Shown here in pieces: positions 18,535 through 25,382 of a stretch of DNA of 42,429 bases. Numbering within the stretch: position 1 is the stretch's first letter; each line of letters begins with the position of its first letter. Source of the stretch: Planctomycetota bacterium (lineage in GTDB: Bacteria; Planctomycetota; Planctomycetia; Pirellulales; UBA7805); the NCBI GenBank assembly GCA_003389215.1, contig QQVP01000087.1, positions 1 to 42,429 on the forward strand, read 5' to 3'. A model generated the notes under the pieces. That model had not been told where the DNA came from, ran no database searches, and was given only the letters and a program-made list of their open reading frames with translations. A program made the translations under genes and the position numbers.

Positions 18535-18580
18535 ACCTCTGGCGCTCCAACGCTCTCGATAACTACCTAAGCCGCAAAGA

Positions 18581-18609
18581 ATTATAAGTCTGGCAAACCG
18601 GGCAAACAA
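18581..18609 (-). promoter_or_regulatory. Possible promoter of the PAS/GAF signalling gene
   Basis: TATAAT (18586-18581) on the minus strand is preceded by TTGTTT (18609-18604) at a 17-base spacing. The -10 is perfect and the -35 is weak. If it is used, translation must start downstream of 18574. Confidence 0.42.
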
Positions 18610-18855
18610 CACCTTCACCGCGGCGCAACGGCTCCTCGTCTACATCGGTCGTCGCGCGGCTCGCCCATCACCTCGTCGACCGCCTGAGCCATGATTCGGC
18701 GCGCCCGTCGCGCCACGCTCGCTAGGTCCGCTACAGGTGGCCCCTGAGCAGCCATGGTCCGCGCTGGGAGACCAGGCGGCGGCCGTGCAGACACGGCTCG
18801 AGGGGGCCGCCGTCGCGGTCCCGGCCCCGGGGTCGCCGCCGCGATCGGCTCGATG

Positions 18856-19941
18856 TTATCGCGCCACGATGGCCGGCAGGTGCGAAACGTCCAGCCGCAA
18901 CCCACTCCGCTTGAGGAATTCGAGGGTAATCTGGCCGCCGAGATCCTCGTCGTCGGGCGAGAGAGCCAGTACCTCGGCGCCGCCCACCTGGTGCGGACCC
19001 AGCCGCAGATAGCCGAACCGCAGCACCCGCGTGCTCACTCGACGACCGTCGGGCAGGTTCAAGGTCAGGTAGCGAGCTTCCGCGGGAATTTCGATGTCGG
19101 CGGCCTGCAGCACGCTGGCCGGCAGCCAGAGGGGATAGGGTTGCTGCTCGTCGTCGGCAAAGATCGTCACCGTCGTGGCGTATTTCTCGGAGAGGATCAG
19201 GCCGCAACGCCAGCGGCCGTTCTCGCGATAGACCGGCCAGCGCTTGTCGCGGTCGGCCCCGATGCCGGCCAGCTTGTCGCGCCAGCGATCGAAGGCCTCG
19301 CCGCTGCCAAGTCGTTCTCCGGCGTCGAGCGTCTGCAGGGCCGCGCGAACGCGCTCGTCGGCGCTCAGGGCCTCGTAGCGGCGTTGCAGTTCGAGCGTCC
19401 GCCGGCCCGCGGTCGACTTGAGCACGAGCAGCCGCTGCCAGTGGCCGATCGAGCGGATCGTCGCCGCACGGACCTCGGGCAGTTCAACGTGCGCGGTCGG
19501 TGAGATCTGCTCGCGGGCCAGGGCCTCGAGTCGCGATTCGACTTGTCGCAATTGTCTTTCGAGTTCGTCCGAACTCCGCTCGGCCAGCGCTTCCTGAAGC
19601 TGCTGCCGGCGGGCGGTGAGTCGTTCCCTTTCATTTTGTATTCGCCGCTGGGGTTCGGCCCGCGCGGCCAGCTGTCGATCCGCCTCTTGGGCGTCGCGAA
19701 GCCAGTCGTCCGCGGCTCGAAACCGCGCCAGGAGCCTTTTTTCGGCGGGCAGCAGCCAGCGCCCCTCGACCTCTTGCAGCCCCGCCTCGCGGAGCACGCG
19801 ACGTGCCTCGGCCGGGCCGTCTTCGGCGGCCGCCCCCTCCGACCACGCGACCAGCAAGGCACAGCCGGCAACCGCGACCACCGCCCTCAAGATCGTACTG
19901 GCCCGCAAACCCCATGATGCGGGGCCTTCTAACCGGCGCAT
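18856..19941 (-). CDS. Exported coiled-coil protein with degenerate retropepsin-like C-terminus
   Basis: The 361-residue product starts with a signal peptide or anchor (about 14-40, ending SEGAAAEDG). A long charged helical region (about 43-170) with heptad-like Arg, Glu and Gln content is probably coiled coil. The C-terminal 110 residues follow the shape of planctomycete retropepsin-like aspartic proteases: a TVTIF strand, PLWLPASVL, LPDGRRVSTRVLRFGYLRLGP, and LGGQITLEFLKRSGLRLDV where active members have LLGMSFL. The catalytic DTG or DSG is absent; ADDEQ stands there. I infer an inactive, exported binding protein. I chose the ATG at 19941 because it puts the hydrophobic segment near the start; the long frame to 20172 has no such feature. 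Confidence 0.72.
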   Translation of the reverse strand: MRRLEGPASWGLRASTILRAVVAVAGCALLVAWSEGAAAEDGPAEARRVLREAGLQEVEGRWLLPAEKRLLARFRAADDWLRDAQEADRQLAARAEPQRRIQNERERLTARRQQLQEALAERSSDELERQLRQVESRLEALAREQISPTAHVELPEVRAATIRSIGHWQRLLVLKSTAGRRTLELQRRYEALSADERVRAALQTLDAGERLGSGEAFDRWRDKLAGIGADRDKRWPVYRENGRWRCGLILSEKYATTVTIFADDEQQPYPLWLPASVLQAADIEIPAEARYLTLNLPDGRRVSTRVLRFGYLRLGPHQVGGAEVLALSPDDEDLGGQITLEFLKRSGLRLDVSHLPAIVAR

Positions 19942-20098
19942 CCGGCAGACCGCCGCAGGGGTCCGGCGGGGGCGGTCTATAGTCCCGCCGGGTGGAAGGT
20001 CGATAGTGACAACAGGCGGTCGTCGGCACGGCGTTTGGGCGGACGGCCACGCCTTCGCGCACGATCGGAGCGCCGAGCCACGCTGCAGGGATTGGGTC

Positions 20099-20344
20099 AT
20101 GATTCGCGCCGTGTTCATCGCCATCGGGGTCTGTTTGATTCTCGTCGGGCTGGAATGCCTGATCGTGGACAAGGCCTATCTCGAAGGCGAAACGATGGTC
20201 ACGCCGGCCAACTTCTTTTCCGATGCCGTGTTCGCACCGCGTCGCGAGTTCGCACCACCCCGCTGGGCACCGTTCAGCCTGATTGCCGCCGGGGCTGTGG
20301 TAATGCTCTACTCATTCTCGATTCCGCGCCGCATTCGCGGTTAG
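20099..20344 (+). CDS. Small two-helix membrane protein
   Basis: The 81-residue product has a first membrane helix (about 3-20), a central extracytoplasmic or cytoplasmic loop containing MVTPANFF and FAPPRWAPFS, and a second helix (about 60-75), ending in a basic stop-transfer tail, IPRRIRG. I recall similar small uncharacterised membrane proteins in planctomycetes, with a CLIVDKA-like motif and a WAP-S motif. The ATG at 20099 begins the membrane helix directly. It is divergent from the retropepsin-like gene and convergent with the ABC permease gene. No function can be assigned. Confidence 0.7.
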   Translation: MIRAVFIAIGVCLILVGLECLIVDKAYLEGETMVTPANFFSDAVFAPRREFAPPRWAPFSLIAAGAVVMLYSFSIPRRIRG

Positions 20345-20503
20345 CGTGCCGTCCCGACGAACTTGTGGCTTACGGGACTCTCGAGCACGTTCGTCTCACC
20401 GCGACGGGTTTATTTCGCTCGATGGTCCCCCGACGCGCGATCGCGCGCCGGCGACGAGCGGGTTTCTTTGCGGCGATGGCGGCGACGCCGATTCTTGTTG
20501 ACG

Positions 20504-20643
20504 CCTAGTTGGACAGCGCCACTTTCAGTCGCCATACAAGCACGAAGCGCAAGCGAGTGAATGATTTACGTTCCAACACACTCGCTCGCGCGTCGTGCTT
20601 GTATTCTCGCGGAATTTCACCAAAGTGGCGTTGTCGAACTAGG
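20504..20643. repeat. 140-bp MITE-like inverted-repeat element
   Basis: The ends, 20504-20525 and 20622-20643, are 22-base inverted repeats with 20 matches, starting CCTAGTT. Inside, a second pair (20535-20559 and 20579-20603) matches at about 23 of 25 positions, with core ACAAGCACGA. The centre is an AT-richer loop (20560-20578). There is no gene within. It lies between convergent genes, and its right end supplies the TAG stop codon of the ABC permease gene (20641-20639). The inner arm resembles a dispersed palindrome I remember from Pirellula-type genomes. It could be a non-autonomous mobile element, a bidirectional terminator, or both. Confidence 0.75.
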
Positions 20644-22171
20644 GTGAATTGCCCAGGGCCTTGGCCACGTCGGTGCGATAGGCGGTCAGCGCCGGCAGGA
20701 AACCGGCCAACGCCGCCAACACGATCAACAGCGGCACCAGGATTAGCTCACCGACGTCGAGATGCCACCATTCGATCGGCACCCCGGCGTGCTGCGTAAT
20801 CGCGGGGGCAAACAGTCCCAGCAGGAAGTGCCCCGCCACGACGCCGCCGAGCCCGCCCAGCAGCGCGAGCATCACCGACTCGAGAATCACGATGGTCATC
20901 ACCGTCTCGCGACGGGCACCGAGCGAGCGAATCACGGCGATCTCGCGACTCCGCTCGGCCATCGAGTTGTAGATGCTGACCATCACGCCGATGCAAGCCA
21001 CTACGACGATCGCCACCGTCAGGCCCAACAACACCCAGCGCGTCGGCGCGACGAAGGTGTTGAGCAACTGCTGGACCTCGCCGACCGGCAGCACCGCCTG
21101 AGCGATACGGCCCTTGTTGATCTGCTTGATCAAGCTGGGAATCGCCAGCTCAGCGGACAGATCGTCGCGGGCCGCGAGCCGGACCAAAACGGCCGTCACC
21201 TCGCGCTGATTCTCAGGCAAGGGCTGGCGAGGACCGGAGGCGTGATCGTGGCCTTCGTGATCGTGGTCGTGGTCCGCGTGCTCGTCGTGATCTTCGTGAT
21301 CGTGCCCTTCATGTTCGTGTTCGGCATGATCATGATCCTCGTGCCCCTCGTGGTCATGCTCGTCTTGATCGTGGTCCGCGTGCTCGTCGTGGTCGTGGTC
21401 TTCGTGTTCGTCGTGATCGTGCCCTTCGTGCCCGTCACGATCCTCGTGGTCGTGATCGTCCTCGCCCGCAGGGGCCGTCAGCGCGTGGCCCTTGAGCAGA
21501 TAGAAGCCCTCCATGTTCACGAACACCGCCCGATCGTTGGGCGTGCCGGTCGGCTCCAGGATCCCGACCACGGTGAATTGATCCTCTTCGTGGGTGTGGC
21601 CCTCGACGCCGTGGGTGATCTCGAACTTGCTGCCCACCTCCAGCCCGGTCTCGCGGGCCGCCGACCAACCGACAACCGCCTCGAAGGCCGCCACCTCGAA
21701 GTCCTTGGCCGCACGGGCATCGCGCAGATTTCGCCCGCCCTCGCGAAATTCGTAGTAAACCGGATCGTCGCCCCGCCACGTGTACGGATTCTTATCGAAC
21801 AGTTCGGGAACCGTCCCCACCACGCGAAAGCCCTTGTACGTATCGCCGAGGCAGAAGGGAATCGCCAGGTCGACGATCTTGCCAAACTCCCCGTCCTCCG
21901 CAGCAAACTCCTGATAGTAGGCGTAGGGCACGTTTTCGATCGGCTGGCTCATGTGGAACACTGTGTTCAACACGAGCTGCATCTTGCCTCCCTTGGCCCC
22001 CACGATCAGATGAAAGCCCTCGGCCGCGTTGTTGAAGAAGCGCTGCGTCAGGCTGTTGATCACCAGCACGATCACGATCAGGGCCACGCCCAAGGCCATC
22101 GAGATACCGGTCAGCCAGGAACTCAGGGCGCGCTGTTGAATGCTGCGCCAGGCAATCGTCAGCAAACTCAT
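20639..22171 (-). CDS. ABC transporter permease (FtsX/MacB type) with His-rich loop
   Basis: The 510-residue permease has one N-terminal membrane helix (about 21-40), a large extracytoplasmic domain, and three C-terminal helices (about 355-385, 415-445 and 470-500). This is the MacB/LolC/FtsX plan; SREIAVIRSLGARRETV and AYRTDVAKAL are typical. Residues 238-310 carry 26 histidines among Asp and Glu, a probable metal-binding tract. Proteins of this plan extrude or relocate lipids and peptides by mechanotransmission rather than classical pumping. The start codon overlaps the ATPase gene stop as ATGA. The stop codon is supplied by the adjacent inverted-repeat element. Confidence 0.93.
   Translation of the reverse strand: MSLLTIAWRSIQQRALSSWLTGISMALGVALIVIVLVINSLTQRFFNNAAEGFHLIVGAKGGKMQLVLNTVFHMSQPIENVPYAYYQEFAAEDGEFGKIVDLAIPFCLGDTYKGFRVVGTVPELFDKNPYTWRGDDPVYYEFREGGRNLRDARAAKDFEVAAFEAVVGWSAARETGLEVGSKFEITHGVEGHTHEEDQFTVVGILEPTGTPNDRAVFVNMEGFYLLKGHALTAPAGEDDHDHEDRDGHEGHDHDEHEDHDHDEHADHDQDEHDHEGHEDHDHAEHEHEGHDHEDHDEHADHDHDHEGHDHASGPRQPLPENQREVTAVLVRLAARDDLSAELAIPSLIKQINKGRIAQAVLPVGEVQQLLNTFVAPTRWVLLGLTVAIVVVACIGVMVSIYNSMAERSREIAVIRSLGARRETVMTIVILESVMLALLGGLGGVVAGHFLLGLFAPAITQHAGVPIEWWHLDVGELILVPLLIVLAALAGFLPALTAYRTDVAKALGNSP
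21242..21460 (-). repeat. His/Asp/Glu codon repeat within the permease gene
   Basis: This 219-base stretch encodes permease residues 238-310, with 26 histidines. The DNA is built from degenerate GAC-CAC-GAT/GAG-type triplet runs, so length variation between strains is likely. On the opposite strand it reads as a hydrophobic, valine-rich false frame. Confidence 0.9.
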
Positions 22172-22839
22172 GCCACCTCCGCCGTTTGGTTGAGGGTCTC
22201 CAACGCTTCGACCCGCTCAAATTGCCCGGCGACCTCGGCCGTGTGGGTAACCATCAGCAAGGCCACGTTCTCTTCGCGGCACGTCTCGCGAATCAGCTCG
22301 ACGACCTGTTGCTGACGGCCGGCGTCGATGTTCGCCGTCGGCTCATCGGCCAAGAGCAGGGCCGGATGATTGGCCAGCGCGCGGGCCACCGCCACCCGCT
22401 GCTGCTCGCCCACCGAGAGCGCCGCGGGCCGGTGCGTCAGTCGCCCGGTCAGGCCGACCCGCTCGAGCAACTGCTCGGCCCGTCCGCGATCAGCCGAGCG
22501 CCCGCCAAACGTCATGCCCAACAGCACGTTCTCGAGAGCCGAAAAGGCGGGCAGCAGATTGAATGTCTGAAAGACGTAGCCCATCTTCTCCGCGCGAAAG
22601 CGATCGCGGGCCGCCTCGGGAAGCTGCGTGATGTCGACCCCTTCGAGCTCGACCTTACCACGATCGGGCAGGGCGATACCGGCAATGATGTGCAGCAGCG
22701 TCGTCTTGCCGCCCCCACTGCGGCCGGTCAGCACGACCTGTTCGCCGCGGGCCACTTCGAAGCGGGGAATGTTCAGGATCGGCAATTCGGCCCCGTCGGG
22801 CTGCCGATACGTTTTGCAAACGTCTTGGAGGAGTAACAT
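22168..22839 (-). CDS. ABC transporter ATP-binding protein (LolD/MacB-type)
   Basis: This 223-residue ATPase has Walker A GRSGGGKTT, a Q-loop in YVFQTFNLLP, the signature LSVGEQQRVAVARAL (a variant of LSGGQ), and Walker B LLLADEPTAN followed by the H-loop VTHTAE. The LolD/MacB class is clear. It overlaps the permease start by four bases, so the two form one operon. No periplasmic MacA-like adaptor or outer-membrane gene is nearby; the His-rich permease loop could replace a separate binding protein. Confidence 0.94.
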   Translation of the reverse strand: MLLLQDVCKTYRQPDGAELPILNIPRFEVARGEQVVLTGRSGGGKTTLLHIIAGIALPDRGKVELEGVDITQLPEAARDRFRAEKMGYVFQTFNLLPAFSALENVLLGMTFGGRSADRGRAEQLLERVGLTGRLTHRPAALSVGEQQRVAVARALANHPALLLADEPTANIDAGRQQQVVELIRETCREENVALLMVTHTAEVAGQFERVEALETLNQTAEVA

Positions 22840-22946
22840 CAGTCGATCGGCGGGGCGGCAAGGCCAGGTCGCCGCCCTACCCTAAGCGGCCCTGGCAGTT
22901 CAATCATATTTGTGCAGCCCTGTCGCGGACAAGTGGAATCGGGCCT

Positions 22947-22987
22947 GGCCGCGGTTCGCCGCCCGCGGCCCACGAGGGGCAAGCCCC
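22947..22987 (-). terminator. Double GC-rich hairpin downstream of smpB
   Basis: Two hairpins stand just beyond the smpB stop codon: GGGGC/GCCCC with a two-base loop (22976-22987) and a perfect 8-bp stem (22947-22954 with 22963-22970). Neither has a U-tract, so termination is possible but not shown. Confidence 0.35.
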
Positions 22988-22998
22988 CCACGATGCAT

Positions 22999-23490
22999 CT
23001 AGCGCCGCGAGCGCAAGGCCCGCTGGATGTCGCGCTTCACGCTGTCTTTCTTGAGCTTCTCGCGCTTGTCGAACTGGCGCCGTCCGCGGCCAATGCCCAT
23101 GAGCACCTTCGCGCGGCCTTCCTTGAAGTACATCTTCAGCGGCACCAGCGTCAGGCCGCGCTCGTAGGCCTTGCTGGCGAACTTCTTGATCTCGCGACGG
23201 TGCAGCAGCAACTTACGCGGCCGTCGCGGCTCGTGATTCAACGTGTTGGCCTGCACATACTCGGCAATGTCGCAGCCCATCAGCCAGACTTCGTCGCCCT
23301 TGATCCGCCCGTAGGCCTCGTCAAGCGAGACTTTGCCGTTGCGCAGGCTCTTCACCTCGCTACCGACCAACACGATGCCGCACTCGAGCGTGTCGAGGAT
23401 TTCGTAATCGTGGCGGGCCTTGCGATTGTCGGTGATTCGCTGCGAGTTCTTGTCCTCGGCAGCTTTCGCGTTTTTCGATTTCTTGGCCAT
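22999..23490 (-). CDS. smpB: SsrA-binding protein SmpB
   Basis: SmpB binds tmRNA and places it in the A site of stalled ribosomes, for trans-translation. The 163-residue product has the usual length after a short Lys-rich N-terminus. NRKARHDYEILDTLECGIVLVGSEVKSLR is the classic SmpB opening, cut here in two by eye (about 21-50), and the region KLLLHRREI and the basic C-terminal tail RDIQRALRSRR are also typical. The ATG at 23490 is the family start; the frame further upstream is noise. No tmRNA gene (ssrA) is in the window. Confidence 0.97.
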   Translation of the reverse strand: MAKKSKNAKAAEDKNSQRITDNRKARHDYEILDTLECGIVLVGSEVKSLRNGKVSLDEAYGRIKGDEVWLMGCDIAEYVQANTLNHEPRRPRKLLLHRREIKKFASKAYERGLTLVPLKMYFKEGRAKVLMGIGRGRRQFDKREKLKKDSVKRDIQRALRSRR

Positions 23491-23532
23491 CCGAACGACG
23501 CGCGCTACGCTGGAGTTTGTCGATTGCGTACC

Positions 23533-23559
23533 AGGATTAACAGGATCGAACGGGATCGC
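23533..23559. repeat. Short 9-bp tandem repeat (AGGATTAAC type)
   Basis: Three 9-base units starting AGGATTAAC, AGGATCGAA and CGGGATCGC lie in the divergent spacer between smpB and lipA. This resembles the dispersed aggattaacaggat tracts seen in several bacterial genomes. Its function is unknown. Confidence 0.45.
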
Positions 23560-23749
23560 TCTCGCGGCGGTCCGGAAGACGCAACGCCTCATGTCCACAC
23601 AGGGCGGATGCCTCGCCGATTTTGCCCGTTGCCAGCGGCCACCCTGCCGACTGCCGGCTCGCCGCCGAATCGACTATTATAGCGACAGACACACGATCCC
23701 CGTACGGTGTTCGTTTCGCCCCTTGGAGCGCAGCGTCGCCCCCCTTGCC

Positions 23750-24649
23750 ATGCTCGATCTCCCGATTGTCACCGCGCCGCCGAGCGAACCCGAACCGCCG
23801 GTGCGCCGCCTGCCCCCCTGGCTGCGTCGCAACGTACCGAGCGGCTTCGGTCTGCACGCCACCGCGGAACTGATCTCCGATTTGAACCTGGCCACCGTTT
23901 GCGAGAGCGCCAAGTGTCCGAATCGTAGCGAATGCTGGTCGCAAAAGACCGCCACGTTGATGATCATGGGCGAGGTCTGCACGCGACCTTGCGGCTTTTG
24001 CAGCGTGAAGAAGGGTCGCACCGAGGCCCTCGAGGCCGACGAGCCCGCGCGGGTGGCCGAGGCCGCCGCGCGGATGGACCTGAAACATGTCGTGATCACG
24101 TCGGTCACCCGCGACGACTTGCCCGACGGCGGGGCCGATCACTTCTATCACTGCGTACTTGCGGTGCGCGAGCGCACCGGCGCGAGCGTCGAGGTGCTCA
24201 CGCCCGACTTCATTCATTGCCGCGAGGCCGTCGCCCGCGTGGTCGAGGCCGTGCCCGAGGTGTTCAACCACAACACCGAAACCGTGCCGCGACTCTATCG
24301 CGAGGTTCGCGGCCGCAAGAGCGACTATCGCTGGACGCTCGAACTGCTGCGTCGCGTCAAGGCGATGAATCCGGCCATCAAGACCAAGAGCGGACTGATG
24401 CTCGGGCTGGGCGAAACGACGACCGAGGTGCTCGACACGCTGGCCGATCTGTTGGAGGTTGGCTGCGATTTTCTCACGCTGGGTCAGTATCTGCAGCCGA
24501 CCCGCGAACATCTGCCCGTGGTGCGCTATCTGCCGCCCGAAGAGTTCGACGAACTGGGCGAGCGGGCGCGACGGATGGGCTTTCGCCAGGTGGCCAGCGG
24601 TCCGTTCGTCCGCAGCAGCTACCACGCCCGCGAAATGGCGGAAAGTTAG
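23750..24649 (+). CDS. lipA: Lipoyl synthase (radical SAM)
   Basis: LipA inserts two sulfur atoms into octanoyl groups on E2 and GcvH proteins. The 299-residue product has the auxiliary 4Fe-4S cysteines C51, C56 and C62 (CESAKCPNRSEC) and the radical-SAM cysteines C77, C81 and C84 (CTRPCGFC). The C-terminal RSSYHA supplies the conserved serine ligand of the auxiliary cluster. The ATG at 23750 gives the normal length; the longer upstream frame overlaps the smpB 5' region. A TATTAT at 23675-23680 could be the -10, but no good -35 is visible. No lipB is nearby. Confidence 0.97.
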   Translation: MLDLPIVTAPPSEPEPPVRRLPPWLRRNVPSGFGLHATAELISDLNLATVCESAKCPNRSECWSQKTATLMIMGEVCTRPCGFCSVKKGRTEALEADEPARVAEAAARMDLKHVVITSVTRDDLPDGGADHFYHCVLAVRERTGASVEVLTPDFIHCREAVARVVEAVPEVFNHNTETVPRLYREVRGRKSDYRWTLELLRRVKAMNPAIKTKSGLMLGLGETTTEVLDTLADLLEVGCDFLTLGQYLQPTREHLPVVRYLPPEEFDELGERARRMGFRQVASGPFVRSSYHAREMAES

Positions 24650-24713
24650 CGCGGTGCAACTGTCGCGCACTTAAGATCCGCACGCATCGTGGGTCCGAAT
24701 TGCCCGGCGACTG

Positions 24714-25382
24714 CTAGCGCACCAGTTCCAGCGAACTCCAGAGACTGGGGTCCGAAGCGATCGGGAACTCGCTGCCCACCGACAGCGTCTGCTCGCCCAA
24801 TTCGCGATCGCGCACCAGGTAGGCAAATCCCAGCCGTGGATGTTCTTCGGGGTCGAAGCCGTGCAGGGCCTCGGCCGGAATGAAGCCGGCCAGGTGATAG
24901 CCGGCGGCGGTGCGCTTCGAGGCGACCTTCAGCTCTTGAATGCCGACCAGCGGGGCGTCTTCCTTGGCGCGATGGATCTTCAGCGGCAGCGCCAGCGGCT
25001 CGCCAAACTTCGCCCCGGTGCCGCCCGGCAGAAAACAGAAGCTGTTGCAGAACCGCGTGGCGCGGTGAACCGTCTGCGTGTCGCGAGTGTCGATCCAGAC
25101 GGTCAGGCCGTCGCTATCTTCGTGGCGGCTCTCGCGACACCAGGGAGCCGAGTCCTTGCCTGCCACGTCGAGCCGCAAGAGCAGGCCCTGCTCGTTCCAG
25201 CCGATCCGCAGATCGGCCCAACTCGGTACGTCGTCGAGCTCGGCAAAGCTGGCGATGCGATACTCTTCGCCCAGGTCGGCCACGCGCTTGCCCCACAGCG
25301 GACCTTTGCAGTACAGGCAAGGCACCGCGAAACGGAACAGCATCGGCGCAGCCAACAGACGATCGGGCGCTTCGCTAGGCAT
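24714..25382 (-). CDS. CBM9/DOMON-like domain protein coupled to uvrA
   Basis: The 222-residue product has the beta-sandwich layout of family 9 carbohydrate-binding or DOMON-like modules: ADLRIGWNEQGLLLRLDVAG, SDGLTVWIDTRDT, AGYHLAGFIPAEAL and PRLGFAYLVRD. CxxC (C22, C25) near the start and two more cysteines (CNSFC) may bind metal. There is no signal peptide, which is unusual for a CBM9, so it may be cytoplasmic. Its ATG overlaps the end of uvrA by eight bases and uses a strong AGGAGGTGG ribosome site inside uvrA. This makes the pair a transcription unit; a role in repair is only suggested by context. Confidence 0.8.
   Translation of the reverse strand: MPSEAPDRLLAAPMLFRFAVPCLYCKGPLWGKRVADLGEEYRIASFAELDDVPSWADLRIGWNEQGLLLRLDVAGKDSAPWCRESRHEDSDGLTVWIDTRDTQTVHRATRFCNSFCFLPGGTGAKFGEPLALPLKIHRAKEDAPLVGIQELKVASKRTAAGYHLAGFIPAEALHGFDPEEHPRLGFAYLVRDRELGEQTLSVGSEFPIASDPSLWSSLELVR

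Noticed and set aside
18615..18905. Short minus-strand open frame upstream of the PAS/GAF gene
   Set aside because: Arg/Pro-rich low complexity, overlapping the end of the retropepsin-like gene; no sign of selection as protein.
20435..20455. GCGATCGC palindrome like the cyanobacterial HIP1 octamer
   Set aside because: GATCG-rich words are expected throughout this GC-rich sequence, and one copy means nothing without genome-wide counts.
21240..21460. Plus-strand valine-rich hydrophobic frame opposite the His-rich loop
   Set aside because: It is the antisense reading of the GAC/CAC repeat; the hydrophobic look is a by-product.
22861..22909. Imperfect GCCAGG/CCTGGC hairpin near the ATPase start
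   Set aside because: Short stem with a long GC-rich loop, likely by chance.
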